From Oceanospirillaceae bacterium (GTDB taxonomy: Bacteria > Pseudomonadota > Gammaproteobacteria > Pseudomonadales > Balneatricaceae), in NCBI GenBank assembly GCA_013215445.1, contig JABSRA010000034.1, positions 1-47,641 of the forward strand: a stretch of DNA of 47,641 nucleotides, in the 5' to 3' direction. Shown here one piece after another: positions 26,224-35,147 of the stretch (the stretch's first letter is position 1; every line of letters begins with the position of its first letter). Below the pieces are notes generated by a model. It ran no database searches. It saw only the letters and a program-made list of their open reading frames with translations, and had not been told where the DNA came from. The translations under genes and the position numbers were made by a program.

Positions 26224-26664
26224 ATGAGAAGAAACTACGATCAATCCAATATTGCCCGGGCTTCATTGATGAGACGAATGGGCGCTATAGGGTACGATAG
26301 CCTAGTGATTATCGCCTTAAGCTTTGCAGTGACCGCCCTATGGATGCTGGTAATGGATACACACTCTGCCACGGGACCCGCTTTTCAATCGATACTATTT
26401 ATTAGTATCTTCGCTTTCTTCGGCTTTTTTTGGACCCGCTCTGGTCAGACTATCGGTATGATGGCTTGGCGGATTAGAATTCAATCTAAAACCGGCTCCT
26501 CAATTAGCTGGAACCAAGCGTTAATCCGCTTCTTTACCGCGATATTTTCCGCCGGCATCTTCGGCTTGGGCTACCTTTGGATGTTAATCAATGACGAGCA
26601 GATAACGCTACAAGACAAGCTATCCAACACCGACGTTATCTACCTCCCCAAGCCTAAGAAATGA
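26224..26664 (+). CDS. RDD-family membrane protein
   Basis: A 146-residue inner-membrane protein with the RDD-domain pattern: RRMGAIGYDSLVI at the start of helix 1, FFWTRSGQTIGMMAWRIRIQ after helix 2, and DKLSNTDVIYLPK near the end, with three hydrophobic helices. The usual R-D-D arginine and aspartate positions are recognisable in modified form. RDD proteins are of uncertain role, with transport or stress links proposed. GTGAGAG just before the ATG can serve as ribosome binding site. The tandem repeat block begins eight bases past its stop. Confidence 0.85.
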   Translation: MRRNYDQSNIARASLMRRMGAIGYDSLVIIALSFAVTALWMLVMDTHSATGPAFQSILFISIFAFFGFFWTRSGQTIGMMAWRIRIQSKTGSSISWNQALIRFFTAIFSAGIFGLGYLWMLINDEQITLQDKLSNTDVIYLPKPKK

Positions 26665-26672
26665 AAGAGAGG

Positions 26673-26790
26673 GTCTTTAGTCTTTAGTCTTTAGTCTTTA
26701 GTCTTTAGTCTTTAGTCGGTAGTCGGTAGTCTTTAGTCTTTAGTCTTTAGTCGTTAGTCGTTAGTCGTTAGTCGTTAGTCGTTAGTCTTA
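26673..26790. repeat. Heptanucleotide tandem repeat array
   Basis: Sixteen head-to-tail 7-bp units run from 26673 to 26784 with a partial seventeenth: six GTCTTTA, two GTCGGTA, three GTCTTTA and five GTCGTTA. Variants are grouped, as expected from slippage and local homogenisation. It lies just after the RDD gene stop and is outside coding sequence. Confidence 0.95.
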
Positions 26791-26796
26791 CGACCA

Positions 26797-26874
26797 ACGA
26801 CTAATCACTTATCTTTTGACTTACGACTAATCACTTATCTTTTGGCTAACGACTAATCACTTATCTTTTGACTT
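26797..26874. repeat. Three tandem 26-bp repeats
   Basis: Units at 26797-26822, 26823-26848 and 26849-26874 begin ACGACTAATCACTT; the second differs from the others at the last four or so positions. ACGACTAA is the reverse complement of the TTAGTCGT found in the adjacent 7-bp array, so the two blocks could pair as a large hairpin or cruciform. Confidence 0.92.
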
Positions 26875-26890
26875 ATGACTGATGACTGAA

Positions 26891-27171
26891 GTCTTTTTGT
26901 CTTAACCTTGTCATTGATAGAAATGAGGCATCCAGCATGCTTTTAATACCTCTCTATTAATGCAGTTTTACTGGCACAGATAAACACTGCATAGAAATAT
27001 TATGGACGACATTTCCGCCTTTAATTACCTTCATTATCAAATAATTTATTGATATTTCACCCAGAGGCCAAGTATCAATATATCTCTAGGCTACACACAG
27101 ATACTATACATAACATTGGTGTATTAAAAATGTTTCACCCTAAAGGGGTGATACTTATGAGGTAAAAAGCG
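26891..27171. promoter_or_regulatory. Leader region of mqo with a hairpin
   Basis: TCACCC at 27135-27140 pairs with GGGTGA at 27146-27151 across five bases, directly before the TGAGGT ribosome binding site at 27158-27163. It could modulate translation of mqo. The rest is AT-rich and holds no gene. Confidence 0.45.
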
Positions 27172-28653
27172 ATGTCTAACAAAAAATTTGATGTATTACT
27201 GGTTGGCGCAGGAGCAATGAGCGCAACACTAGGCGCTTTGCTTAGAGAGTTAGACCCAGATTTAAGCATTGGAATTGTTGAACGTCTTGAACATGTAGCC
27301 AGCGAGAGCACAGATGGCTGGAATAATGCAGGTACCGGTCATGCCGCTTATTGTGAACTAAACTATACCTCTGAAGATGACAACGGTGATATTGATATCA
27401 GTAAAGCCCTATCGATCAACTCCCAATTCGAAGTTTCATTACAGTTTTGGAGTTACTTAGTTGAGCAAGGTAAGCTTCCACAACCTGAATCATTCATCAA
27501 TCGCACTCCCCACAAGAGTTTTGTCTGGGGTGAGAAAAATGTAGATTTTCTACGTAAAAGATACCAAAAAATGTCTGCGCACCATCTCTTTGAAGGCATG
27601 GAATATACCGAATCAGCCGACACCGTTGAACAGTGGGTGCCACTAGTGATGCGTGGAAGAGACCCCAGCATCCCCATTGCCGCCACAAAAGTAGAACACG
27701 GTAGTGATATAGATTTTGGGGCCGTGGCGCGCGGTATGATTGCCAACATTGCCAAACAGCCTAACTTTGATCTCATGGTGGGCCATTCTGTCGAGAATTT
27801 ATCCAAAAATGCAGATGGCAGCTGGACAGTCACACTCGATCCTAAAGGCAAGGATAGTTATGACGTTGAAGCAACCTTTGTCTTCTTAGGGGCTGGGGGG
27901 GCAGCGCTGCCACTGCTGCAAAAATCAGACATCCCAGAAGGCATCGGTTATGGCGGTTTTCCGGTGACCGGGCAATGGTTGGTCTGTACTAATCCAGTCA
28001 TCGTTAGCCAACACCATGCTAAAGTTTATGGCAAGGCCGCCGTCGGTGCCCCACCGATGTCTGTGCCGCATTTAGATACGCGTAATATTGGAGATACTGA
28101 AGCGTTACTGTTTGGTCCCTTTGCCGGATTCACCACAAAATTCCTCAAGAAAGGTTCAGTGATGGATCTATTGAGCAGCATCAAAATGGGCAATATCAAA
28201 CCGATGCTTTCTGTAGGCATGAACAATATGGATCTCACCAAATATCTGATTAGTGAAGTTTTTCAATCAGATACTGAGAGAATGGATTCGCTTCGAGAGT
28301 TCTACCCAGAAGCCCAAGACAGTGACTGGTCCCTAAAAAATGCCGGACAACGGGTGCAGATCATTAAAAAGGATAGCGAGGGAAAGGGCACGTTAGAATT
28401 CGGAACAGAAATAGTCTCTGCTGCAGACGGTTCACTGGCAGCTTTACTTGGAGCCTCTCCCGGCGCTTCTACCGCCGTTAATACCATGGTAGATGTCATA
28501 GAACGGTGCTTTAAGGATAAGCTAGATAATCAGGGTTGGGCAGAAAAACTAAAACAGATGATTCCATCCTATGGAGAATCTTTAATTGAAGATGCCGAAT
28601 TAGCTAAGCGTGTCCGTGCATACACTCAAACCACGCTAAAACTAAAAGTATAA
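27172..28653 (+). CDS. mqo: Malate:quinone oxidoreductase
   Basis: A 493-residue peripheral membrane flavoenzyme oxidising malate to oxaloacetate and reducing quinone. The FAD-binding motif VGAGAMSATLGALLRELDP and the family block SSTDGWNNAGTGHAAYCELNYT (here SESTDGWNNAGTGH and AAYCELNYT) are present, with GFPVTGQWLVC in the middle and LLGASPGASTAVNTM near the C-terminus. Full length for the family. TGAGGT lies upstream of the ATG. Being membrane-linked and NAD-independent, it fits an aerobic marine lifestyle. It converges on yidD. Confidence 0.97.
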   Translation: MSNKKFDVLLVGAGAMSATLGALLRELDPDLSIGIVERLEHVASESTDGWNNAGTGHAAYCELNYTSEDDNGDIDISKALSINSQFEVSLQFWSYLVEQGKLPQPESFINRTPHKSFVWGEKNVDFLRKRYQKMSAHHLFEGMEYTESADTVEQWVPLVMRGRDPSIPIAATKVEHGSDIDFGAVARGMIANIAKQPNFDLMVGHSVENLSKNADGSWTVTLDPKGKDSYDVEATFVFLGAGGAALPLLQKSDIPEGIGYGGFPVTGQWLVCTNPVIVSQHHAKVYGKAAVGAPPMSVPHLDTRNIGDTEALLFGPFAGFTTKFLKKGSVMDLLSSIKMGNIKPMLSVGMNNMDLTKYLISEVFQSDTERMDSLREFYPEAQDSDWSLKNAGQRVQIIKKDSEGKGTLEFGTEIVSAADGSLAALLGASPGASTAVNTMVDVIERCFKDKLDNQGWAEKLKQMIPSYGESLIEDAELAKRVRAYTQTTLKLKV

Positions 28654-28674
28654 CTAAGCCATTAACGAGTCTAT

Positions 28675-28707
28675 GCCGAGTAGGTCTGAGTTTATAACCC
28701 GCTCGGC
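28675..28707. terminator. Possible bidirectional hairpin between mqo and yidD
   Basis: GCCGAG at 28675-28680 pairs with CTCGGC at 28702-28707 around a 21-base loop. It overlaps the space between the convergent stops. There is no U-tract, so confidence is low. Confidence 0.35.
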
Positions 28708-28708
28708 C

Positions 28709-28981
28709 TTACTCTACTGTTTTATCTGGCTTGACAGGGGGCACTAAATCGACGCCTCCCTCGTGAAACGGATGGCATTTTAGGATCCTGCGGATTCCTA
28801 AATACACCCCCTTACCCGCACCGTGGACTTCAATAGCCTCTTTGGTGTAACTAGAGCAACTCGGATAAAAACGGCAGTTAGTGCCCAATAGTGGGCTAAG
28901 CACCATTTGATAAATTTTAATTAAGCCTAACAAAAATTGTTGCAACAAACGATTTATCAACTTCACCAACCTGTACACCAA
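28709..28981 (-). CDS. yidD: YidD membrane-insertion efficiency factor
   Basis: A 90-residue protein with the full YidD signature: an amphipathic N-terminal helix, [40 protein letters not shown] and the end [15 protein letters not shown]. YidD assists insertion of proteins by YidC. It is normally in the rpmH-rnpA-yidD-yidC cluster; here it stands alone next to mqo. The reading frame begins with TTG at 28981; the exact start is uncertain because no ribosome binding site stands out. Confidence 0.88.
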   Translation of the reverse strand: MVYRLVKLINRLLQQFLLGLIKIYQMVLSPLLGTNCRFYPSCSSYTKEAIEVHGAGKGVYLGIRRILKCHPFHEGGVDLVPPVKPDKTVE

Positions 28982-29644
28982 TGAACTTACTAATACTGTA
29001 TGAGCTTCTGATCATGACTAGGCTCAATAATAGGACGTTACAATCGATCCTATAGCAAAAAAACGGTGGTTTTACTGACTCCGCTATATGGTCGCATTGT
29101 TACTGGCCTTATCATCACTCGCTACCTTTGCAGCAGCTTCGTTATAATAGAGCATTTTACCGCAAAATAATAAAACCTTGCTAATAATTTTATGATCGAC
29201 AGTTAGCTAGCCCTTAAGTCAGGCAGCCGCTACTTGCAAACCCTGCTCAAATTCCTTGAGATCTCTCATGGTAATGAGAGATCTAGACCCCCTTTAAGCA
29301 CCACCAGCCAATCAGCGCTTCGATATTTAGCGGCTTAAACTGATAGGGAGCTAACAGGATACTATTAGATGCTTAGCTAACACCTAGCGGCAAAAGATAG
29401 AGTAGCCATGTTGGCAGCTTAGCTCATCAATAATAATTACTGCGTACTGTTTGTCTAGTGTCAAGCCACTGAATAACTTGCTATTTATTGAGTCATTAGT
29501 AAAAAGCGTGCGTTTCAACTTAAGCATAATAGTGTCATACTTTACCCTGGGTAGAGACAAGCTGACTATCCTGCTCGTGGCTAATAATAGCGCCACCACG
29601 CGGGATTTACCTGTGCAATAAAACGAGTTATGAGGATTTGATGA
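28982..29644. other. Intergenic region with a perfect 26-nt hairpin
   Basis: About 660 bases with no convincing gene. AGATCTCTCAT (29259-29269) and ATGAGAGATCT (29274-29284) form a perfect 11-bp stem with a GGTA loop. A 19-codon signal-peptide-like frame (MVALLLALSSLATFAAASL) starts at 29088 and stops, perhaps a decayed gene start. GAGGATTTGATGA precedes the next gene. Confidence 0.45.
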
Positions 29645-30076
29645 ATGGATTATCCGATTCATGGACGATGGAAAATTGAAGTGTGTGGCCAAGTCGTGGT
29701 TCAATACTTTGCTGACACTTGGAATGAGGAGGCAGCCATAGCCTATATCAAAGAATTTCAACAACAAGTGGCACCACTGATAAAAACCCGATGGGCTATT
29801 TTATCAGTGTTTGAAGATTGGCAGCTGGGACTTCCCTGCATAGAAAAACATATCATCGCACATTGTTTATGGTTTCAACAAAACGGCTGCGAAAAAGACT
29901 GCCACGTTTACAGCACCAATAAGTTTAAAGAGATGCAACTTGATAAGTTAGTTCCCGAAGGTGACTCAGGTTATGAAAAAAGGCTTTTTACCCATAGCCA
30001 AGCGGCAATAGATTGGCTCAACAGTCAAAACTTTTCGTTACAACAGCGAGATTCCGCTATTTTATTAAATTGCTAA
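29645..30076 (+). CDS. Unrecognised cytoplasmic protein (STAS/SpoIIAA-like pattern)
   Basis: A 143-residue soluble protein without a signal peptide or membrane helix. It reads as an alpha/beta protein with WKIEVCGQVVVQYFADTWNEEAAIAYIKEF near the start and a C-terminal HSQAAIDWLNSQNFSL, a pattern reminiscent of SpoIIAA/STAS-like proteins. No phosphoserine motif can be assigned. GAGGA nine bases upstream of the ATG supports the start. It is convergent with chemoreceptor 2, separated by a strong hairpin. Confidence 0.6.
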   Translation: MDYPIHGRWKIEVCGQVVVQYFADTWNEEAAIAYIKEFQQQVAPLIKTRWAILSVFEDWQLGLPCIEKHIIAHCLWFQQNGCEKDCHVYSTNKFKEMQLDKLVPEGDSGYEKRLFTHSQAAIDWLNSQNFSLQQRDSAILLNC

Positions 30077-30474
30077 GGGAGGTCATTGACCTCACAACGC
30101 TGTATCAGCAAATTTAAAGGTTCTATACAAAGCTTACGGAGATAGCGCTACTCTCTGTCCTAATGATGGACAAATTTATCAACCCTCAACGATGCTCGAT
30201 TGCTTAATCAAACACTTAATTGAGTTCTGTCAACACCTGCTAAGCTTGAATAAGCTGTCGCCATAAGTTTTACCTTAAAACAGCTGCTAGCTAACGCAAT
30301 AACCAGTACAACCTAGCCTTACCCTACACCGATAAAACAATATTTATCGGTTAATTAGGCAAGGCTATCGTAGATCTCGTTATAAAGTTGTCAGAAGCTC
30401 TGCTCAATTCACCCAATCTGCAGCGGAAAAATGCGAGTATTAATCGAGCCCCCTAAAGCAATCTATAACAGTGA
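30077..30474. other. Noncoding region with a palindrome and a strong hairpin
   Basis: GAGGTCATTGACCTC near 30079-30093 is a 15-nt palindrome right after the stop. TAGCCTT at 30314-30320 pairs with AAGGCTA at 30361-30367, enclosing a perfect ACCGATAAA/TTTATCGGT stem (30328-30336, 30343-30351). The latter could end transcripts from both sides. No gene is seen. Confidence 0.5.
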
Positions 30475-32163
30475 CTATATTTTAAAACGGGTAATCATCG
30501 ATTGAAGACCAACGGCCATTAAGGAAAGATTTTCAGTAGAAGTGGTCGTTTCTACGACGGCTGCTGAATTCTTTTCTGCCAGCGAATTCAATAGCGTTAT
30601 ATTGTGGTTTATTTCCTCAGACACCGCACTTTGCTCCTTGGCTGCATAAGCTATCTGGGTATTCATATCATTGATAGAATTAACCGAGGTAGTGATGGAT
30701 TCTAGAGAAATACCTGCCTGTGACGCCCGTTCCACACTATCTTGCGCCTGAACCCTGCCCCTCTCCATTACTTCGACTGCATTTTTTGCTCCGCCTTGTA
30801 ACTTTATAATCATCTCTTCAATTTCAGCAGTTGACTCTTGTGTACGCTGGGCAAGCGTTCTTACCTCATCGGCAACAACCGCAAACCCACGGCCTTGCTC
30901 TCCAGCCCTGGCAGCTTCAATCGCCGCATTAAGGGCCAGTAAATTAGTTTGAGCGGCAATACCTTTAATAACATCGACAACCTTACCTATCAAATCACTG
31001 TCCAGGCCCACTTGATTAATCGCTACTGCCGCATCCTCAACACCTTGCGCTAATTCTTGTATAGAGTGGATAGTTCCCCGCACCACCGTCTGTCCCTGTG
31101 AGGCTTCCTCGTTCGCCTTCTGCGCCGCATCTGCAGTTAATGCAGCGTTAGCTGCCACTTCTTGGACAGTCGCTGACATTTGATTAACAGCAGTAGCGAC
31201 TTGCAATACTTGGTCTTTCTGCTCTTGAACACTGCTACTAGTCCGCTGAGTAATCGAGGTCAAATGTTCTGCTGAGTCACTTAATGACACAGAGGAGATA
31301 GACATTTCACTGACCATACCTCTCAGGTTATCACGCATCATTAACAGTGCTTGTTCTAACCTGCCAATAGAGCCTTGATGTAATACGTGGATATCACCAT
31401 TAAGATTGCCCTCAGCAATCTGCTCGGCAATATGGGTCGCGCCCAACACCGCCTTGGATATTGAACTGAGAATATAAAATGAAGCGATGATTACCGCTAA
31501 CATGGTTAACAGCCCTGCGCCAATCAGTATTGTAAATGCATTAGATTTTTGATTTGCCGCACTGGTTGTGGCATTTAGGGTAAAACGTTCCAGCTCTAGC
31601 AGTAGTGATTCCAATTCGTGATCGATATTCTCCTCTTCAACCTCCACTGTTTCAGAGTACAAGATAGCCTGATGAATCTTATCTTGTCGTATCAGTTGAA
31701 AGACCTGCTCTGCGTGTTTTACGTACTCAACATGCTCCTTACCGACTTTGCTTAAAAGTTGTTTAACATGGGCATATTCTTTAATTTCCTGAGCACTTAT
31801 ACTATTTTTCTCACCTGCAACGGCTAATAGCTGACCAATTCTTAGTTCTTTTTCAACCTTTTTGCTATAACCATAAAAGTCTTCAATGGCATTGCTAAAC
31901 TGCACTTTGGCCTGTTGTTCATCTTTAATTTCTATGCCGTAACGCAGTGCTCTTTCAAAGAAGATAGCTTGCTCTAATTGATTGATGGTAATTCCAGAAA
32001 CAACATTGGTGATTTCAACATCGTGCGCTATCTGTTTTAACTCCGAGCCGATACGCTCTAACGAGATAAGTGCGTAGACAACGCAGCCTACCAATGCCAT
32101 TAACATTCCCACAGCAAGTACTGTGAACTTGGCCCTAATTGTCATGTAGTAAAAAAAACTCAT
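30475..32163 (-). CDS. Methyl-accepting chemotaxis protein 2
   Basis: A 562-residue chemoreceptor with membrane helices at about 12-33 and 205-232, a periplasmic helical sensor domain, HAMP and a signalling tip with [20 protein letters not shown] and [18 protein letters not shown]. It shares the sensor-domain segments QLEQ-I-FERAL-YG and EHAEQVF with receptor 1, and both have an acidic EEEN/EEEA-D-ELE stretch before helix 2, so they are paralogues with a common sensory fold. The C-terminus ends [13 protein letters not shown] precedes the ATG. The ligand is unknown. Confidence 0.95.
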   Translation of the reverse strand: MSFFYYMTIRAKFTVLAVGMLMALVGCVVYALISLERIGSELKQIAHDVEITNVVSGITINQLEQAIFFERALRYGIEIKDEQQAKVQFSNAIEDFYGYSKKVEKELRIGQLLAVAGEKNSISAQEIKEYAHVKQLLSKVGKEHVEYVKHAEQVFQLIRQDKIHQAILYSETVEVEEENIDHELESLLLELERFTLNATTSAANQKSNAFTILIGAGLLTMLAVIIASFYILSSISKAVLGATHIAEQIAEGNLNGDIHVLHQGSIGRLEQALLMMRDNLRGMVSEMSISSVSLSDSAEHLTSITQRTSSSVQEQKDQVLQVATAVNQMSATVQEVAANAALTADAAQKANEEASQGQTVVRGTIHSIQELAQGVEDAAVAINQVGLDSDLIGKVVDVIKGIAAQTNLLALNAAIEAARAGEQGRGFAVVADEVRTLAQRTQESTAEIEEMIIKLQGGAKNAVEVMERGRVQAQDSVERASQAGISLESITTSVNSINDMNTQIAYAAKEQSAVSEEINHNITLLNSLAEKNSAAVVETTTSTENLSLMAVGLQSMITRFKI

Positions 32164-32453
32164 TCAACCCTTCTCCTAAATCCCTGTATTAAGCTAATCA
32201 TTGTCTGTCTGTTACTTTTAGTAGTTATGCCACTTTCACCTTTTAATCACTGTAATAAGTTGTTTTTTTGATTTTTCACTGAGAAGCTATCGGCAACTAA
32301 AGAGTAAACTAAAGCGATATCTTAACAAAGAATAAACTTGACTTATGCATTATCAAAATTGGCCAGTTTTAATCGCACTACTATTATTTTTCAGAGCATA
32401 AATAAACCCTAACGTTAAAGTGCCAACTTGGCACAATAAAGCAGCGACCGTAA

Positions 32454-32865
32454 GGGGAGCAGCGAACTAGCCCCAAGCCCCTGGCGCCCAGTATTATTGG
32501 TGATTGAGGCAATGGCTCATCTTAAAAAGTCACGATGACAGGCGGGCTGGCTGCCAACATAGAGGTTGCTACTCAGGCTTTACAGGGAGCAGCATTCGGG
32601 GGCTCTACACCAGCCATTAAACGAACGTAAAAAGCTTCTCTAACACCGCGTATAATGGAGCGATACGCGCTTAAGTATTTTTCCTACAGGGAGATAAAAA
32701 GGGACGATAAGACCGACCTTTCCCAGTCAGAACGCTTGCAGAGGGCTCGCCAATGAGTTCCATTATTCAGTGCATCAGAGTGCCCCTCTTTCATGGGCAT
32801 TAAGAGCTTAGACTTAAGTGACAAAAGATACAGGGAGTAGATAGGGGCTTACTTCGCCACTTTTT
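32454..32865. mobile_element. Structured inverted-repeat element, copy 2 (MITE-like)
   Basis: Related to the element at 14366-14656. Its left end GGGGAGCAGCGAACTAGCCCC-type sequence (32454-32474) matches the complement of 32844-32865 with mismatches and one gap. It shares the identical 18-mer GTGATTGAGGCAATGGCT (32500-32517; 14413-14430 in copy 1) and the AATGGCT/AGCCATT pair (32511-32517, 32612-32618). A CGCGTAT/ATACGCG hairpin (32647-32669) lies further in. It is about 410 bp, longer than copy 1, and encodes no protein. Confidence 0.6.
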
Positions 32866-33152
32866 TAGGCGACTAAATAAGTCATTTGGAACACGGCTGA
32901 TCGATACTCGCCGAGTGTCCCTTGCCTTCCTTAAGCCGACATCACCTTAAGGTTGCCGCTCAGTAATTTAAAAGGAGAAAGTTATTTAATCGATAGGCAT
33001 ACAGGTTATTTTTAACCTAATATTAACTGAGTAGCTCTACTAAATAACAATGCGTCATGAATTTGAGCGAGTCGGGCACTCTTTCGGGCACTCTTTCGGG
33101 CCCTGAACGATGGACAAAAGTGCCTGATAAAAATAAAAGTGCGGCTAAACGG
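32866..33152. other. Spacer with a short 12-bp tandem repeat
   Basis: CGGGCACTCTTT is repeated at 33073-33084 and 33085-33096, followed by the first four bases of a third unit. No gene is seen. The 3' side is the end of creA. Confidence 0.5.
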
Positions 33153-33650
33153 TTACCAGGGCCTGATTGGCACGGTCGATATACTGTTTTTTGGAGAGCC
33201 ATCAATCAATTTATCCGAGTAAACTAAATAAATTAAAACATTTCTTTTTTTATCTAAAAACCTAACCACCTGTAGGGTTTTGAACAGTACAGAGGTTCTT
33301 TTCTTAAATACTTTTTCACCGTCAACAAGTGCTGCAACGATTTCAATAGGACCCACTTGCCGACAGGCAATAGAGGCGTCAGAGGTATCTTCTGCCAAGC
33401 CTAAGCTACCGGAGACCCCACCCTTTTTAGCCCGTGATAGATGACACGAAACCCCCTTAACTTTAGGATCATCAAAGGCTTCAATCACCAGTTTATGATT
33501 GGCACCAATTAATTTAAAACTTGTATCTACACTGCCTATTTGCTCGGCGGTTACTCCAGTACTGATCAGCAAAAAAATGAGCAACACTATAGGCTGCGAA
33601 CGTAAAGCAGCGTCTTTTAACGCCTGTTGTAAAAACCAAAAAATACACAT
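33153..33650 (-). CDS. creA: CreA family periplasmic protein
   Basis: A 165-residue protein matching CreA: signal peptide ending near TGVTA, then [29 protein letters not shown] with [46 protein letters not shown] and [20 protein letters not shown]. Function in E. coli is unknown despite its place in the creABCD locus. Here it is not next to creB, creC or creD. The N-terminus preceding the hydrophobic part is long; an internal start is possible. A lipoprotein gene lies upstream on the same strand. Confidence 0.9.
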   Translation of the reverse strand: MCIFWFLQQALKDAALRSQPIVLLIFLLISTGVTAEQIGSVDTSFKLIGANHKLVIEAFDDPKVKGVSCHLSRAKKGGVSGSLGLAEDTSDASIACRQVGPIEIVAALVDGEKVFKKRTSVLFKTLQVVRFLDKKRNVLIYLVYSDKLIDGSPKNSISTVPIRPW

Positions 33651-33740
33651 CTCTGTTCCTGATTAGTGACCTTTTTGCAAATACCTTAACATGCTCGCTG
33701 ATAAAAAAACCAGCCTATTGGCGCTTTACTCAAAACCACC

Positions 33741-34796
33741 TCACAAGTTGATGGGCCTTAATAACTGACTGAGTTTTAGCATATCGTACAACTGCTTCTT
33801 TTGCGGTGCTTTTAGCAATTGGAAAACGGATTTGTGCGCACCGTATAACCTTAGCATTGCCCGAGAGGCGCCGGCAAGCGCAGTGACCATCTTGATTTCG
33901 TGATCATTGGCGGTTATTTCAAAAGACTCAGCTACTTTTACAGTAGTACTAAGCACTGCAAAACGCAGCGTAGGCGAACGCCACTTCATTTCATCCGCAA
34001 TGACCGCATAACTATTGATAGACATGACTCGTTCACCTAAATGACTCACCTTCAATCTTAACCAGTGACTGCTAGCATTGATGCCTATGATCAACCTTAT
34101 ATCACTGCTAAAGACTGATTGATGGGGCTGAATTAAATAAGAATCATAGTCGTCATTGTATTCAATAGAGACACCTAGCAGTAGTTCAACAATTTCTGTT
34201 CGATGTAAATGGTTGGCACTTAAATTGCGAATATGCTCTAACTGGCGGCTTTCAAGCACACTATCGTTACTTAACCGGTAATAGGTTTTATTAAAGCTGT
34301 GGTATTCTCCCAATATGGTTATCTTAGAATTTTCCACAATAGGCTGTTGAGCCTTAAGAGCAACACCGTAAAGAGGCGCTATGGGGGATTTTTCCCCGTA
34401 TTTACCGGCTTCTTTACGTAGCGACAGAAAGAAAAACCTTTCTCCCGTTTCAAGAATAACCGGATAATACTCGTAATTTTTATAATCCGTTTTGATCGGC
34501 AGCACCGTATCAAAATACCCTTTCACACCCAAATATCTTAGATAGGGCAATGGATTATTACAGCGAGGGGTATTAGTATTGGCGCAGAAGTTTTGATAGC
34601 CGTTACGTTGAATGGCCTTGGGCAGCTCTTTTAATAAAAAAGTCTCTTTACCCTCTGGATTAAAAGCATAGCTAGAATCCGCGTTAAAACGCAGCGGTGT
34701 GCTAGGGGAAAACGACGCTCTATCAATTCGAATCAACTGACAGCCAGCTAGCATTAATACTGCTGTCATCAATACAATTAACAATTTTATACCCAT
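33741..34796 (-). CDS. Hypothetical lipoprotein
   Basis: A 351-residue protein with a lipoprotein signal peptide: hydrophobic core then the lipobox LMLAGC with the lipid-attachment Cys at about residue 19. The mature part has no domain that I recognise; it is mixed alpha/beta with tyrosine-rich parts and only a few cysteines (FCANTN, RCNNP). AGGA precedes the ATG. It is transcribed in the same direction as creA, 90 bases upstream of it. Confidence 0.7.
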   Translation of the reverse strand: MGIKLLIVLMTAVLMLAGCQLIRIDRASFSPSTPLRFNADSSYAFNPEGKETFLLKELPKAIQRNGYQNFCANTNTPRCNNPLPYLRYLGVKGYFDTVLPIKTDYKNYEYYPVILETGERFFFLSLRKEAGKYGEKSPIAPLYGVALKAQQPIVENSKITILGEYHSFNKTYYRLSNDSVLESRQLEHIRNLSANHLHRTEIVELLLGVSIEYNDDYDSYLIQPHQSVFSSDIRLIIGINASSHWLRLKVSHLGERVMSINSYAVIADEMKWRSPTLRFAVLSTTVKVAESFEITANDHEIKMVTALAGASRAMLRLYGAHKSVFQLLKAPQKKQLYDMLKLSQLLRPINL

Positions 34797-34970
34797 ATCA
34801 CATCCTATGATTAAACTGATATAAAGTTTGCTATACGACTAATATACAGTGACACCTCATACTTTGTTTATGAACCAATAAAAACAAGCGTATTAATTTG
34901 ATACTTTTATCTATGCATGTTATTTGATACAAATACACAACCTTAACAGTAAATAAACAAAGGGAAGAGC

Positions 34971-35147
34971 ATGTTTAATTGGTTTTATATTGATATTAGC
35001 CTTTTTCTAGTTTGCATAAGCTTGGTAGTCTGCGGCTTTTACATGGTTGATACCCGCCCACATTGGACCCTTATGGCACTCTCCCTCTCCTCTGCCTTAA
35101 TCATTATAGTCATCGCCAGTGAAGTAATGAGAGTTATCTATGAATAA
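34971..35147 (+). CDS. Small two-helix membrane protein
   Basis: A 58-residue protein with two membrane helices: one after MFNWFYIDIS (ending VVCGFYMVD) and one spanning LMALSLSSALIIIVIAS, then a short tail. AAGGGAAGAG lies directly upstream of the ATG at good spacing, which makes it convincing despite its size. It is divergent from the lipoprotein gene. No family recognised. Confidence 0.6.
   Translation: MFNWFYIDISLFLVCISLVVCGFYMVDTRPHWTLMALSLSSALIIIVIASEVMRVIYE

Noticed and set aside
26673-26874. CRISPR array
   Set aside because: The units are 7 bp and 26 bp with no variable spacers, and no cas genes are nearby. These are simple tandem repeats.
29088-29147. 19-codon signal-peptide-like frame
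   Set aside because: It stops right after the hydrophobic stretch and has no ribosome binding site. At most it is a decayed gene start.
29384-29767. Minus-strand frame of 127 codons overlapping the start of the 29645 gene
   Set aside because: No ribosome binding site, no family match, and it overlaps a better-supported gene on the other strand. The last 47 codons look faintly protein-like, but not enough to call.
33023-33205. 60-codon minus-strand frame next to creA
   Set aside because: It covers a short 12-bp tandem repeat and overlaps the end of creA in another frame. No coding signature.
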